From Bradyrhizobium sp. URHD0069 (GTDB lineage: Bacteria > Pseudomonadota > Alphaproteobacteria > Rhizobiales > Xanthobacteraceae): a DNA stretch of 64,000 nucleotides. Position 1 is the stretch's first letter. Each line of letters starts with the position of its first letter. The translations under genes and the position numbers were made by a program. Below the pieces are notes generated by a model. That model was not told the origin of the DNA. It worked only from the letters and a program-made list of their open reading frames with translations, and ran no database searches. Of this stretch, positions 17,670 to 27,289 are shown in pieces. The stretch is taken from the NCBI RefSeq assembly GCF_000701345.1, contig NZ_JNIJ01000041.1, forward strand, positions 1-64,000, given 5' to 3'.

Positions 17670-19976
17670 ATGATGGAAGAACAGCTGCGCCGCGACGCAC
17701 TGGAATATCATCGCGTGCCGACGTCGGGAAAAATCTCCGTCACGCCGACCAAAAGCCTGGTGAACCAGCACGACCTCGCGCTCGCCTATTCCCCCGGCGT
17801 CGCCTACGCGTGCCTCGCTATCCGGGACGACCCGAAGGAAGCGGCCACGCTGACGTCGCGCGCCAACCTGGTTGCGGTAATCACCAACGGCTCCGCCGTA
17901 CTTGGCCTCGGCAATATCGGGGCGCTCGCCGGTAAGCCGGTGATGGAAGGCAAGGGCTGCCTGTTCAAGAAGTTCGCCGGCATCGACGTGTTCGACATCG
18001 AGGTGGACGAGAGCGATCCGGACAAGCTGGTCGAGATCGTGGCCAGCCTGGAGCCGACCTTCGGCGGAATCAACCTCGAGGACATCAAGGCCCCGGAGTG
18101 CTTCTACATCGAGCGGGCGCTACGGGAGCGCATGAAGATACCGGTGTTCCACGACGATCAGCACGGCACCGCAATCATCGCCGCGGCGGCCGTCCTCAAT
18201 GGCCTCGAGCTGGTCGGCAAGAACATCAGCAATGTGAAGATCGCCTGCTCCGGCGCCGGTGCGGCGGCCATCGCCTGCCTGGACCAGCTCGTCAGCCTCG
18301 GCGTTCGCATGGAAAACATTCTCGTCACCGATGCGAAAGGTGTCGTGTACGAGGGCCGCCCCGAAGGAATGGACCCGATCAAGGCGCGCTATGCGCGGCC
18401 GACTTCCGCGCGCACCCTGGGGGACATCATCGAGGGGGCCGATATCTTTCTTGGGCTGTCGGCCGGCGGCGTGCTCAAGCCGGACATGGTCAAACGCATG
18501 GCGAAGGACCCGCTGATCCTGGCATTGGCCAACCCGACCCCGGAGATCTTGCCGGAGGAAGCCAAGGCCGTACGTCCCGATGCCATCATCGCGACGGGCC
18601 GCTCTGACTATCCAAACCAGGTCAACAACGTCCTGTGCTTTCCCTTCCTGTTCCGCGGCGCCCTTGATGTCGGCGCAACGACCATCAACGAGGCGATGAA
18701 ATCGGCCGCCGTTCGTGCCATCGCCAGTCTGGCGCACGCGGAGGTGTCGGATGTCGTCGCCACCGCCTATGGGGATCAGCGTCTCCAATTCGGCCCCGAC
18801 TACCTGATCCCCACTCCGTTCGATCCGCGCCTGATCGAGCGCATCGCGCCAGCGGTAGCCAAGGCCGCGATGGAGAGCGGCGTGGCGAGTCGCCCGCTGG
18901 CCGACCTCGAAGCCTACCGGCAAATCATGGCTCGCTTCATGTACCAGTCCGGCGCGAGCATGGAGCCGGTCTTCGCAGCGGCCAAGGTCGCGCAGATGCA
19001 GATTGCACTGGCCGAGGGTGAAGACGATCGCGTACTGCGTGCGGCGCAGCTCATCGTCGACGAAAGTCTCGGAAGACCCGTTCTTGTGGGGCGGCCCGAC
19101 GTCATCAATCCCCGCATCGAGTCCTTGGGGTTGCGCCTGGAGGACGGTCGCAACTGCGAAATCGTCTGCTTCGAAAACGATCGCCGATATGAGGAAAGCT
19201 GGCGCGAGTATTATGACCTCGTGCGCCGCAGCGGCGTGACCCAGACGCTGGCGCGCGAGGGCATGCGCAACCGCTCGACGCTGATCGCAGCGATGCTGCT
19301 GCGCCGCGGCGATGTCGATACCATGCTGTGCGGGACATCGGGGGCTTTTGCCGAGCACCTCAACTATGTGCGCCAGGTCATCGGCCTGCGCGACGGCGTG
19401 CGCACGCTGGGCACGATGAACATGGTGATCCTGGGCGGGCGTCCGCTCTTCATGTGCGATACCTACGTGAATTTCGACCCATCACCAGAGCAACTCGCCG
19501 AGCTCACCCTGCTCGCTGCCGAGGAGGTTCGACGCTTTGGCCTCGTGCCCAGCGTCGCCTTGCTTTCGCATTCGAGCTTCGGCAGCGCCGACTCACCCTC
19601 CGCCGGCAAGATGCGCGCGGCGCTGGCGCTCATTCAGTTGCAGGCGCCCGATCTGGCGGTGGAAGGCGAGATGCACGCCGATGCCGCGCTGTCAAAACGG
19701 GTGCTCGATCGGGTCTTCCCCGACTCGCATCTGGCGGAGGAAGCCAATCTCCTGATAATGCCCAGTCTGGACGCGGCCAACATCGCCTTCAACCTGTTGC
19801 GGATGGCCGCCGGCGGCGGCGTCACCGTAGGACCGATCCTGCTCGGTGCCGACAAGTCCGCTCATATTCTGACACAGACCGCCACGGTCCGCGGCATCCT
19901 CAACATGACGGCGTTGGCGGTCGTCGATGCGGCACAGACCAGCGCGCATGCGCTGCCCCGAATGGCGGCGGAGTGA
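17670..19976 (+). CDS. maeB: NADP-type malic enzyme with C-terminal phosphotransacetylase-like domain
   Basis: Oxidative decarboxylation of malate to pyruvate; 768 residues, the standard MaeB hybrid. Residues 1-430 are the malic enzyme: YHRVPTSGKISVTPTK, YSPGVAYACLAI, NGSAVLGLGNIG, VFHDDQHGTAIIAAAAV with the metal Asp pair, and the nucleotide site KIACSGAGAAAIACL. Residues about 440-768 form a phosphotransacetylase-like domain, regulatory (acetyl-CoA binding) in characterised MaeB proteins. The start ATG follows GGGAGGAC. Within this operon it supplies pyruvate to the PDH complex from C4-dicarboxylates imported by the divergent DctA. An alternative in-frame ATG is the next codon. Confidence 0.95.
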   Translation: MMEEQLRRDALEYHRVPTSGKISVTPTKSLVNQHDLALAYSPGVAYACLAIRDDPKEAATLTSRANLVAVITNGSAVLGLGNIGALAGKPVMEGKGCLFKKFAGIDVFDIEVDESDPDKLVEIVASLEPTFGGINLEDIKAPECFYIERALRERMKIPVFHDDQHGTAIIAAAAVLNGLELVGKNISNVKIACSGAGAAAIACLDQLVSLGVRMENILVTDAKGVVYEGRPEGMDPIKARYARPTSARTLGDIIEGADIFLGLSAGGVLKPDMVKRMAKDPLILALANPTPEILPEEAKAVRPDAIIATGRSDYPNQVNNVLCFPFLFRGALDVGATTINEAMKSAAVRAIASLAHAEVSDVVATAYGDQRLQFGPDYLIPTPFDPRLIERIAPAVAKAAMESGVASRPLADLEAYRQIMARFMYQSGASMEPVFAAAKVAQMQIALAEGEDDRVLRAAQLIVDESLGRPVLVGRPDVINPRIESLGLRLEDGRNCEIVCFENDRRYEESWREYYDLVRRSGVTQTLAREGMRNRSTLIAAMLLRRGDVDTMLCGTSGAFAEHLNYVRQVIGLRDGVRTLGTMNMVILGGRPLFMCDTYVNFDPSPEQLAELTLLAAEEVRRFGLVPSVALLSHSSFGSADSPSAGKMRAALALIQLQAPDLAVEGEMHADAALSKRVLDRVFPDSHLAEEANLLIMPSLDAANIAFNLLRMAAGGGVTVGPILLGADKSAHILTQTATVRGILNMTALAVVDAAQTSAHALPRMAAE

Positions 19977-20011
19977 CCCTGTCCGACGCCGGCAAGCTCG
20001 GAACGGAACAC

Positions 20012-21340
20012 ATGGTGAGCGAGACGTCCGATCTCCATCGCGTTATCGTCGTCGGCGGCGGCGCCGGCGGGCTGGAGCTCGTGACCCGGCTCGGCAACAA
20101 GCTGGGTCGTTACAAACGGGCCGACGTGACCCTCGTCGACAAATGCCGCGCCCATCTGTGGAAGCCGCTGCTGCATGAGATCGGAGCCGGCAGCATGGAT
20201 CTCGGCGTGCACGAGATCGACTACCTGGCGCAGGCGCATTGGCATCATTTCCGCTATCGCATCGGCGAGCTGATGGGGCTCGATCGGCGGGCGCGCGCCG
20301 TTCATCTTGCTGCCCATGTCGACGACGAGGGACAGCTGGTCACGCCGCCGCGGAGCTTTCATTACGATACGCTGGTCATCGCGATCGGCAGTCAGTGCAA
20401 TGACTTTGGCACACCGGGCGTACGCAAGCACGCGTTGTCGCTGGATACGCCCCTGGAGGCCAAGCGGTTTCACAGCCGCCTGGTGAACGCATACATCCGT
20501 GGCCATGCGCAATCCACGCCGCTGCGGCCCGAGCAACTCCAGGTGGCGATCATCGGTGCAGGAGCCACGGGAACGGAGCTCGCCGCGGAATTGCACTACA
20601 CGACGCGACAGGTCGTTGCCTACGGTCTCGATCGCATCGATTCCAAACGAGACATCAGGATCAATCTCATCGAAGCGGCGGACCGCATATTGCCGGCGCT
20701 ACCCGAACGGTTGTCGAATTCGGCGGCTGCCCTTTTGAAGGACCTCGGGGTGCGCGTCTGTGCCTCATCGAAAGTCGCCGAGGTCGCGACAAACGGAGTG
20801 AAACTTGCAAGCGGCGAATTCATTCCGGCGGAACTCGTCGTCTGGGCCGCCGGCGTCAAAGCGCCCGATGTGCTCAAGGACCTCGACGGTTTGGAGACAA
20901 ATCGCCTCAACCAGCTGGTCGTCACATCGACCCTGCAAGCAACCCGCGACGAGAACATTTTCGTCATCGGCGACTGCGCGGCCTGTGCCTGGGATGGCAA
21001 GCCGGGCCAGAACGTTCCGCCCCGAGCCCAGGCGGCACACCAGCAAGCGACGCACGCCTTCAAGCAGGTCAAGCGACGGTTGGCGGGCCAGTCTCTCGCG
21101 CCTTGGCATTACCGGGATTTCGGCTCGCTTGTGTCGCTCGGTGAGTACTCGACGGTCGGAAGCCTGATGGGCGGCCTCATGGGGCGTAGCCTCTGGATCG
21201 AGGGCCTGTTCGCGCGGCTGATGTACCGATCGCTCTACAAGATGCACGAATTCGCGCTGCACGGGCCGACCAAGGTAACGCTCGATACCCTTGCGCGACT
21301 GATCACGCGGCGCACCGAACCGCATGTGAAACTGCATTGA
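20012..21340 (+). CDS. ndh: Type II NADH:quinone dehydrogenase (NDH-2-like)
   Basis: Membrane-peripheral flavoprotein expected to oxidise NADH with quinone without proton pumping; 442 residues. FAD-binding RVIVVGGGAGGLELVTRLG at the N-terminus, CRAHLWKPLLHEIGAG, the NAD-binding VAIIGAGATGTELAAELH, ENIFVIGDCAAC with the FAD Asp, and PPRAQAAHQQA (quinone-site AQxAxQQ) are NDH-2 hallmarks. The C-terminus has a hydrophobic/basic tail suited to membrane attachment. The start is uncertain: ATG 20012 is preferred because the Rossmann motif follows directly, but a GTG at 19973 overlapping the maeB stop would add 13 residues and couple translation. It is 7 bp before phaC. It could unload NADH from PDH. 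Confidence 0.85.
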   Translation: MVSETSDLHRVIVVGGGAGGLELVTRLGNKLGRYKRADVTLVDKCRAHLWKPLLHEIGAGSMDLGVHEIDYLAQAHWHHFRYRIGELMGLDRRARAVHLAAHVDDEGQLVTPPRSFHYDTLVIAIGSQCNDFGTPGVRKHALSLDTPLEAKRFHSRLVNAYIRGHAQSTPLRPEQLQVAIIGAGATGTELAAELHYTTRQVVAYGLDRIDSKRDIRINLIEAADRILPALPERLSNSAAALLKDLGVRVCASSKVAEVATNGVKLASGEFIPAELVVWAAGVKAPDVLKDLDGLETNRLNQLVVTSTLQATRDENIFVIGDCAACAWDGKPGQNVPPRAQAAHQQATHAFKQVKRRLAGQSLAPWHYRDFGSLVSLGEYSTVGSLMGGLMGRSLWIEGLFARLMYRSLYKMHEFALHGPTKVTLDTLARLITRRTEPHVKLH

Positions 21341-21347
21341 GGGACCA

Positions 21348-23033
21348 ATGAACAACCCGATCCCGCTCGAGTACCTAACGAGTTTCTCGCAAACCAGCCA
21401 GGCGATGATGCAGCAGCTTGCGACCGGCCTGCTAACGAGCGGCGACAACGCAACCAACTTCACACGCTACAGCGAACTTGCCTCGGTCCAGCAGAATTAC
21501 TTACAACAGATGGGCGCGTTGTGGATGAACAGCGCCTTCGGTTCCGGCCCCATGCAGCCGGCCAAGGGCGATCGGCGGTTCGCAAGCGAGGAGTGGAAGA
21601 AAAGCCCATATCACGAGTTTCTCAAGCAGTCGTACCTCGTGAACGCCCGCTACGTGAACGATCTGATCGAGCGTGCGTCCCTCGACGACAGGACGCGGGC
21701 AAGAATGCGTTTCTTCGCACGGCAGATCCTGGATGCGCTGAGCCCGTCGAACTACCTTGCCACCAATCCCCGGGTGATCCGGCGTGCGATGGAGACCGGC
21801 GGCGACAGCGTGGCGACGGGCGTGAGGAACCTGCTCGATGATCTCGGCAAAGGCCGCATCTCGATAACCGACGAGCAGGCTTTCGAGGTCGGCCGGAATC
21901 TGGCGATTACGACCGGTTCCGTGGTCTTCGAGAACGAGCTGCTTCAGTTGATCCAGTACCAGCCGCTCACGGAGACGGTAGGCGCGCGGCCACTGGTCTT
22001 GATTCCGCCCAGCATCAACAAGTTCTACGTGTTCGATCTGCAACCGGCCAATTCGTTCGTGCGCTACGCCGTCGAGCAGGGCAACACCGTCTTCATCGTG
22101 TCCTGGCGCAACGTGATGGTCGAGCAAGGCCATCTGACGTGGGACGACTATCTCACCGAGGGGATCATGCGGGCGATCGACGTCGCTTGCGAAATCACCG
22201 GTGCCAACAAAGTCAACGCACTGGGCTTCTGCGTCGGCGGCACGATGCTCGGTTGCGCGGCTTCCGTGATGGCGGCGCGCAACGAGGACAAGATCGAAAG
22301 CCTGACGTTCCTCACGACGATGCTCGACTTCGCGCAGGCCGGCGAGATCGCCTTGCTGATCGACGAGCAGAGTGTGGCGGCGCGCGAGCAAACGATCGGC
22401 GGCGGCGGCATCCTCCCGGGGCGAGAGCTCGCGTTCGTGTTCTCCACGCTGCGCGGAAACGATCTCATCTGGCCCTACGTGGTCGGCAACTATCTCGAAG
22501 GGCGCCAGCCGGGTGCGTTCGACATTCTGTACTGGAACGCCGACAGCACGAACCTGCCGGGCCCCATGTACTGCTGGTATGTGCGTAACACCTACCTGGA
22601 GAACAACCTCCGCAACCCCGGGGAGACGACCCAATGCGGGGTCAAGGTCGACCTCTCGGCGATCCACGTGCCCACCTATGTGCTGGCAAGTCGCGAGGAT
22701 CACATCGTGCCCTGGCAAACCGCCTACCGGACCACGCAACTGGTGTCCGGCGACTTGCGCTTCGTGCTCGGAGCAAGTGGCCACATCGCGGGTGTAATCA
22801 ACCCGGCAGCGCGCAACAAGCGCAACTACTGGATCGAAGGCGAGCAGGGAAAGCGGCCCGAACGCTGGCTGGAGACGGCGCGCGAGGTACCCGGAAGCTG
22901 GTGGTTGGACTGGAGCGCCTGGCTTCGTTCTCACGCCGGCACGCAGGTGCGGGCACGCACGCGCCTGGGCAGCACCGCGTTTCCCGAGATCGAGCCTGCG
23001 CCCGGCCGCTACGTCACGGTGCGCGCCGCCTGA
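21348..23033 (+). CDS. phaC: Class I poly(3-hydroxyalkanoate) synthase PhaC
   Basis: Polymerises 3-hydroxyacyl-CoA into PHA granules; 561 residues, class I size. The lipase-like box is GFCVGG with nucleophile Cys295; the other triad members are in ASREDHIVPW (Asp) and ASGHIAGVINP (His). The N-terminal PhaC_N region contains KGDRRFASEEWKKSPYHEFLKQSYL. The ATG at 21348 follows GAGGGACC. It lies between ndh and the thiolase gene, so substrate supply and polymerisation are encoded together; no acetoacetyl-CoA reductase (phaB) or depolymerase is in the window. Confidence 0.95.
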   Translation: MNNPIPLEYLTSFSQTSQAMMQQLATGLLTSGDNATNFTRYSELASVQQNYLQQMGALWMNSAFGSGPMQPAKGDRRFASEEWKKSPYHEFLKQSYLVNARYVNDLIERASLDDRTRARMRFFARQILDALSPSNYLATNPRVIRRAMETGGDSVATGVRNLLDDLGKGRISITDEQAFEVGRNLAITTGSVVFENELLQLIQYQPLTETVGARPLVLIPPSINKFYVFDLQPANSFVRYAVEQGNTVFIVSWRNVMVEQGHLTWDDYLTEGIMRAIDVACEITGANKVNALGFCVGGTMLGCAASVMAARNEDKIESLTFLTTMLDFAQAGEIALLIDEQSVAAREQTIGGGGILPGRELAFVFSTLRGNDLIWPYVVGNYLEGRQPGAFDILYWNADSTNLPGPMYCWYVRNTYLENNLRNPGETTQCGVKVDLSAIHVPTYVLASREDHIVPWQTAYRTTQLVSGDLRFVLGASGHIAGVINPAARNKRNYWIEGEQGKRPERWLETAREVPGSWWLDWSAWLRSHAGTQVRARTRLGSTAFPEIEPAPGRYVTVRAA

Positions 23034-23063
23034 ACCAGATATGGAGACTAGAGGAGGAAAATC

Positions 23064-24236
23064 ATGACTGACATCGTTATCGCCTCGGCGGCAAGGACCC
23101 CGGTCGGGTCGTTCAACGGCGCGTTTGCCAACCTGCCCGCGCACGACCTTGGTGCGGTTGCCATCAAGGCCGCCCTCGAGCGGGCAAAGCTCGCGGGCAA
23201 AGAAGTCGACGAGGTGATCCTCGGCCAAGTGCTCACGGCCGGCCAAGGGCAGAACCCGGCGCGGCAAGCCGCCATGAAGGCGGGCATCCCCGAAGACAAG
23301 ACGGCCTGGAGCCTCAATCAGGTGTGCGGCTCGGGACTGCGGGCAGTCGCGCTCGGCATGCTGCATGTCGCCAGTGGAGACGCCGACGTCATCGTCGCCG
23401 GCGGCCAGGAATCGATGTCGCTGTCGCCGCACGCGGCTCACATGCGAGACGGAACGAAGATGGGCGACGTGAAGTTCGTCGACACCATGATCAAGGATGG
23501 CCTCTGGGATGCGTTCCACGGCTATCACATGGGGACAACGGCGGAGAACGTCGCCCAGAAATGGCAGATCAGCCGCGAAGATCAGGACAGATTCGCCGTC
23601 GCCTCGCAGAACAAGGCGGAAGCGGCCCAGACATCCGGCCGCTTCAAGGACGAGATCGCACCGGTGACGGTGCAATCACGCAAAGGCGACATCGTCGTTG
23701 ACCAGGATGAGTATATACGTCCCGGCACGACGCTCGACGCGGTTGCGAAGCTCAAGCCCGCTTTCTCCAAGGACGGCACAGTCACCGCCGGCAATGCCTC
23801 GGGACTGAACGACGGTGCCGCCGCGTTCGTCATCATGAGCGCCACAGAGGCGCAGCGGCGCGGCATCACGCCGCTCGCCCGCATCGCCTCCTGGTCCACC
23901 GCCGGCGTCAATCCGGCCATCATGGGCTCAGGCCCAATTCCCGCCTCTCGGCGGGCGCTCGAGAAGGCCGGCTGGAAGGTTGCCGACCTTGATCTCGTCG
24001 AGGCGAACGAGGCGTTCGCCGCGCAGGCGCTCGCCGTCAACCGGGACATGGCCTGGAACACCGACATCGTGAACGTCAACGGCGGTGCCATCGCCATCGG
24101 TCACCCGATCGGCGCGTCCGGCGCACGTATTCTAGTGACCCTTCTGCATGAAATGCAGAAGCGGAACGCCAAGCGCGGGCTCGCGACGCTGTGCATCGGC
24201 GGCGGTATGGGCATCGCTCTCACTGTCGAGCGCTAG
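23064..24236 (+). CDS. phaA: Acetyl-CoA C-acetyltransferase (PhaA/AtoB)
   Basis: Condenses two acetyl-CoA to acetoacetyl-CoA, the first step of PHB synthesis; 390 residues, tetrameric biosynthetic thiolase size. Active-site Cys88 lies in NQVCGSGLRAVALG, the His in NVNGGAIAIGHPIGASG, and the second Cys in LCIGGGMGIAL. The start follows GAGGAGGAAAATC. It is 30 bp after phaC, in the same operon. Confidence 0.95.
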   Translation: MTDIVIASAARTPVGSFNGAFANLPAHDLGAVAIKAALERAKLAGKEVDEVILGQVLTAGQGQNPARQAAMKAGIPEDKTAWSLNQVCGSGLRAVALGMLHVASGDADVIVAGGQESMSLSPHAAHMRDGTKMGDVKFVDTMIKDGLWDAFHGYHMGTTAENVAQKWQISREDQDRFAVASQNKAEAAQTSGRFKDEIAPVTVQSRKGDIVVDQDEYIRPGTTLDAVAKLKPAFSKDGTVTAGNASGLNDGAAAFVIMSATEAQRRGITPLARIASWSTAGVNPAIMGSGPIPASRRALEKAGWKVADLDLVEANEAFAAQALAVNRDMAWNTDIVNVNGGAIAIGHPIGASGARILVTLLHEMQKRNAKRGLATLCIGGGMGIALTVER

Positions 24237-24332
24237 TCGCAAGTTGGCTTGGTAAACTATTTATCGCAGGTAGCCGAGTGGGGATTCCATGGGCAATGCC
24301 TTTAGATTGGAGCCAACCGAGGGAGGAAGGCC

Positions 24333-26441
24333 ATGTCGCAACACGCACTCTCAAATCCTGAGCTGCCGAAGCGGGCACTATCTTGGCTGATATGGACGGG
24401 TATAACCGCGCTGGGCGCATTCGCACTTGCTGGCATCGCGCTCAATCGCAATGAGCCGGTTAGCGCGGCCTGGCTGGTGACAGCGGCTATCTGCGTCTAC
24501 CTCATCTCCTATCGCTTTTACAGCAAGTTCATCGCCGAGAAGGTCTTGCAGCTGGACGACACGCGCATGACGCCGGCCGAGCGCCATAATGATGGCCTCG
24601 ACTACGTTCCTACCAACAGATACGTCGTCTTCGGTCATCACTTCGCGGCCATCGCGGGGGCCGGACCACTGGTCGGGCCGGTGCTCGCTGCACAGATGGG
24701 CTATCTGCCGGGAACTCTATGGATCCTCGTAGGAGTGGTGTTTGCGGGCGCGGTGCAGGATTTCGTTATTCTATTCTGCTCGATGCGACGCGACGGCCGC
24801 TCGCTCGGCGAAATGGTGAAAATGGAAATGGGCCCAATCGCGGGCGGCGTTGCCCTCGTTGGCACCCTCGGGATTATGATCATAATCCTCGCCGCCCTCG
24901 GCCTGGTCGTCGTGAAGGCATTGGGCGAAAGCCCGTGGGGCACGTTTACGGTTGCCGTCACGATCCCGACCGCCATGCTCATGGGTGTCTACATGCGGAG
25001 CATCCGGCCAGGCAAAGTGGGAGAAGCCTCTGCATTCGGCGTGATCGTTCTCTTGCTCGCCATCTGGTATGGCCAGTACGTGGCCCAAGACGCAACGCTC
25101 GGGCCAGCTTTCACCCACAGCGCGCCTGCCCTAGCTTTGGCAATCATCGTTTATGGCGCCATCGCCTCTATGCTGCCAGTGTGGCTCCTCCTCGCTCCTC
25201 GCGATTACCTCAGCACGTTCCTCAAGATCGGCGTCATTGTCGCGCTCGCGATCGGCATTTATCTGGTCCAGCCCGATCTGAAGATGGAGGCGGTGACCCG
25301 TTTCACCGACGGTAGCGGACCAGTGTTTTCCGGCCCGCTATTCCCGTTCCTTTTCATCACCATCGCATGCGGCGCAGTTTCGGGCTTTCACGCGTTGATC
25401 TCGTCCGGCACGACGCCAAAGATGATCGAGCGGGAGTCGGACGCCCGTTTTGTCGGCTACGGCGGCATGCTGATGGAGTCTTTCGTCGCCATAATGGCGC
25501 TTTCCGCTGCATGTGTGCTCGATCCTGGCATCTACTTCGCCATGAACAGTCCGGCGGCGGTAATCGGCGACACGCCTCAAAAGGCAGCCGAGGTAATTAG
25601 CAATTGGGGTTGGGTGATCACCCCCGAAGCGATCACCCAGACCGCAACCGACGTGGGGGAACACACTATCCTCAACCGAGCCGGCGGCGCCCCGACTTTG
25701 GCGGTGGGCATGGCACAAATCATGGCACAGGCCTTTGGAGGCAAGGCGCTCGAAGCCTTTTGGTACCACTTCGCCATCCTGTTCGAAGCACTGTTCATCC
25801 TCACGGCGGTTGATGCCGGCACCCGCGCAGGGCGATTTATGATTCAGGATCTGCTCGGCAACATCTATGCCCCGCTCGGCCGCACCGAGTCCCTGTTTTC
25901 CAATGTGGTTGCTACACTGCTCTGTGTCGCCGCATGGGGCTACTTCGTCTATCAGGGCACGGTCGACCCGCTTGGGGGAGTGAATACGATCTGGCCGCTA
26001 TTCGGCATCTCGAACCAGATGCTCGCCGGCATTGCTCTTCTGTTGGCCACTACCGTGCTGATCAAGCTTAAGCGCGAGCGCTACGCCTGGGTGACGCTTG
26101 CGCCCACGGCATGGCTTCTGGTTTGCACCCTCACGGCAGGGTGGATGAAGGCGTTCTCGTCCGATCCGCGCGTTGGATTCTACGCGTTGGCCAACAAGTA
26201 CAGCGAGGCGGCTTCGGCTGGCACTGTCCTCGCTCCGGCCAAGAGCATTGCCGAGATGGAGCGTGTGGCTTTCAACAACTACATATGCGGCACGCTCACA
26301 GTGCTGTTCGTTGCTCTCGTGCTAGTCATGGCTTATTTCACGCTGCGAATGTCGCTGAAAGCGTTCCGCAATGCCATGCCGAGTGCGGCTGAGACGCCGC
26401 CAGCAATTCGTGAGGGAGGATTGTCCGGTGCTCCTGCGTAA
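24333..26441 (+). CDS. cstA: CstA-family carbon starvation / pyruvate transporter
   Basis: Large polytopic inner-membrane protein, 702 residues with about 16-18 hydrophobic helices. The CstA signature YRFYSKFIAEKVLQLDD and RHNDGLDYVPTNRYVVFGHHFAAIAGAGPLVGP are at the N-terminus, and SSGTTPKMIERESDARFVGYGGML in the middle. E. coli CstA and BtsT take up pyruvate (and peptides). Position after the PDH-malic enzyme-PHB genes suggests pyruvate import for the same pathway. A 96-bp gap precedes it, so it may have its own promoter. GAGGGAGG lies 6-13 nt before the ATG. Confidence 0.92.
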   Translation: MSQHALSNPELPKRALSWLIWTGITALGAFALAGIALNRNEPVSAAWLVTAAICVYLISYRFYSKFIAEKVLQLDDTRMTPAERHNDGLDYVPTNRYVVFGHHFAAIAGAGPLVGPVLAAQMGYLPGTLWILVGVVFAGAVQDFVILFCSMRRDGRSLGEMVKMEMGPIAGGVALVGTLGIMIIILAALGLVVVKALGESPWGTFTVAVTIPTAMLMGVYMRSIRPGKVGEASAFGVIVLLLAIWYGQYVAQDATLGPAFTHSAPALALAIIVYGAIASMLPVWLLLAPRDYLSTFLKIGVIVALAIGIYLVQPDLKMEAVTRFTDGSGPVFSGPLFPFLFITIACGAVSGFHALISSGTTPKMIERESDARFVGYGGMLMESFVAIMALSAACVLDPGIYFAMNSPAAVIGDTPQKAAEVISNWGWVITPEAITQTATDVGEHTILNRAGGAPTLAVGMAQIMAQAFGGKALEAFWYHFAILFEALFILTAVDAGTRAGRFMIQDLLGNIYAPLGRTESLFSNVVATLLCVAAWGYFVYQGTVDPLGGVNTIWPLFGISNQMLAGIALLLATTVLIKLKRERYAWVTLAPTAWLLVCTLTAGWMKAFSSDPRVGFYALANKYSEAASAGTVLAPAKSIAEMERVAFNNYICGTLTVLFVALVLVMAYFTLRMSLKAFRNAMPSAAETPPAIREGGLSGAPA

Positions 26442-26694
26442 TGTTCGGAAACCGGTCCTGTCGTGCCGGGAAGTCACAGGGGCGACGGTAGAAGGGTGCT
26501 TTGCGTGCGCGCGGGACGCGGCCACACAACTGCGCCAGGGTTGGCTTAGGGTCATTGGTGCGCCCGACTATAAGGCCTACTTGATCCACCATGCGGCGCG
26601 GCATCCCGGCTTGGCACCGATGGCTGAGGGTGAATACGTCAACATGTTCATCGAGCGGCGCTTCAATGGACGGAGTGCTGGGCGCTGCTGCTAG
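26428..26694 (+). CDS. YbdD/YjiX-family small protein downstream of cstA
   Basis: 88-residue protein. The C-terminal half (WLRVIGAPDYKAYLIHHAA, RHPGLAPMAEGEY, and the terminal ARYGG-like segment ending GRCC) matches the short YbdD/YjiX family, which nearly always follows cstA or btsT and is needed for their pyruvate transport in E. coli. I chose the GTG at 26428 because GAGGGAGGA precedes it and it overlaps the end of cstA by 14 bp, implying translational coupling. The N-terminus is longer than the 65-residue E. coli protein. Confidence 0.75.
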   Translation: MLLRNVRKPVLSCREVTGATVEGCFACARDAATQLRQGWLRVIGAPDYKAYLIHHAARHPGLAPMAEGEYVNMFIERRFNGRSAGRCC

Positions 26695-26722
26695 TTCATA
26701 ATCCGGGTGGCGAGATCAGGGG

Positions 26723-26929
26723 CGTAAATCAAATCCGGACATACTGGTGGTGTAGCCCGCCGAGAATTGGGCGGCAAAGAATGCGCCCGGCTACTTCGAC
26801 GGCGCGCAAGATCGGCGCATCTTTCTCCAAAGATAAATGCGTCCGGATCTCGTTGTGATAACTCATGTACGACAGCAGTATGTGACGGAGGTGTCGCTCG
26901 CCCGACACAACAACGTGGTCAAGGCATTC
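26723..26929 (-). pseudogene. 3' remnant of an rve-type IS transposase
   Basis: Minus-strand frame ECLDHVVVSGERHLRHILLS followed by YMSYHNEIRTHLSLEKDAP and GGLHHQYVRI is the last 65 codons of the IS transposase; it is closest to the degenerate copy at 6934 (same sequence CGTAAATCAAATCCGGA past the stop). The 5' four-fifths and the other terminal repeat are gone. It is fused in frame to an MpaB fragment at 26929/26930. Confidence 0.8.
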
Positions 26930-27139
26930 CCAGGGATGCGCCAACTGAAGCAACAAGGCGCGGCCGGCGCCAAAGAAGACGGCCGCCTCGCGGTCGACCC
27001 GCCAGGTCAGTGAAGCGGGACCGAAGACCCCCTCAATTGATCCGGCCGCCGCCTCGCAAACGGTGTCGAGACTGCTTTCAAAATCATCTTCGGACAACAA
27101 CGGTATACCCTCAGGATTTGCAACGGGATGACAGGCCAC
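26930..27139 (-). pseudogene. N-terminal fragment of an MpaB-family (DUF2236) oxygenase gene
   Basis: The first 70 codons on the minus strand read DDFESSLDTVCEAAAGSIEG, then VFGPASLTWRVDREAAVFFG and RALLLQLAHPW, the conserved N-terminus of DUF2236/MpaB heme proteins (rubber-oxygenase-like fold). The gene then runs straight into an IS remnant, so the hybrid frame encodes MpaB residues 1-70 plus about 66 transposase residues. It lacks all later His ligands and cannot be functional. Confidence 0.65.
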
Positions 27140-27289
27140 CGGATCGAAGTAAGAGCAGTATTTGCCCTGTTGTCATCGCTGGGGCGCCAACGAGAAGTAC
27201 CTGTGCTCCATCGAGGGCGCCCGTCCACCGGGCGTCCCCTTAGGGACGACATTACCTGAAGTTCTCGCTGACGCCCTCCCTGTTATTCG

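Noticed and set aside
15111..17771. Long minus-strand open frame of 886 codons opposite lpdA
   Set aside because: It is antisense to a well-supported gene with intact motifs, is rich in Arg/His/Gly with no recognisable domain, and arises from high GC with codon-position bias.
21501..23675. Minus-strand open frame of 724 codons opposite phaC and phaA
   Set aside because: It spans two real genes on the other strand, contains no motif, and has shadow-type composition.
26767..27243. Plus-strand open frame of 158 codons
   Set aside because: Opposite the MpaB/IS chimera; proline and arginine rich with no motif.
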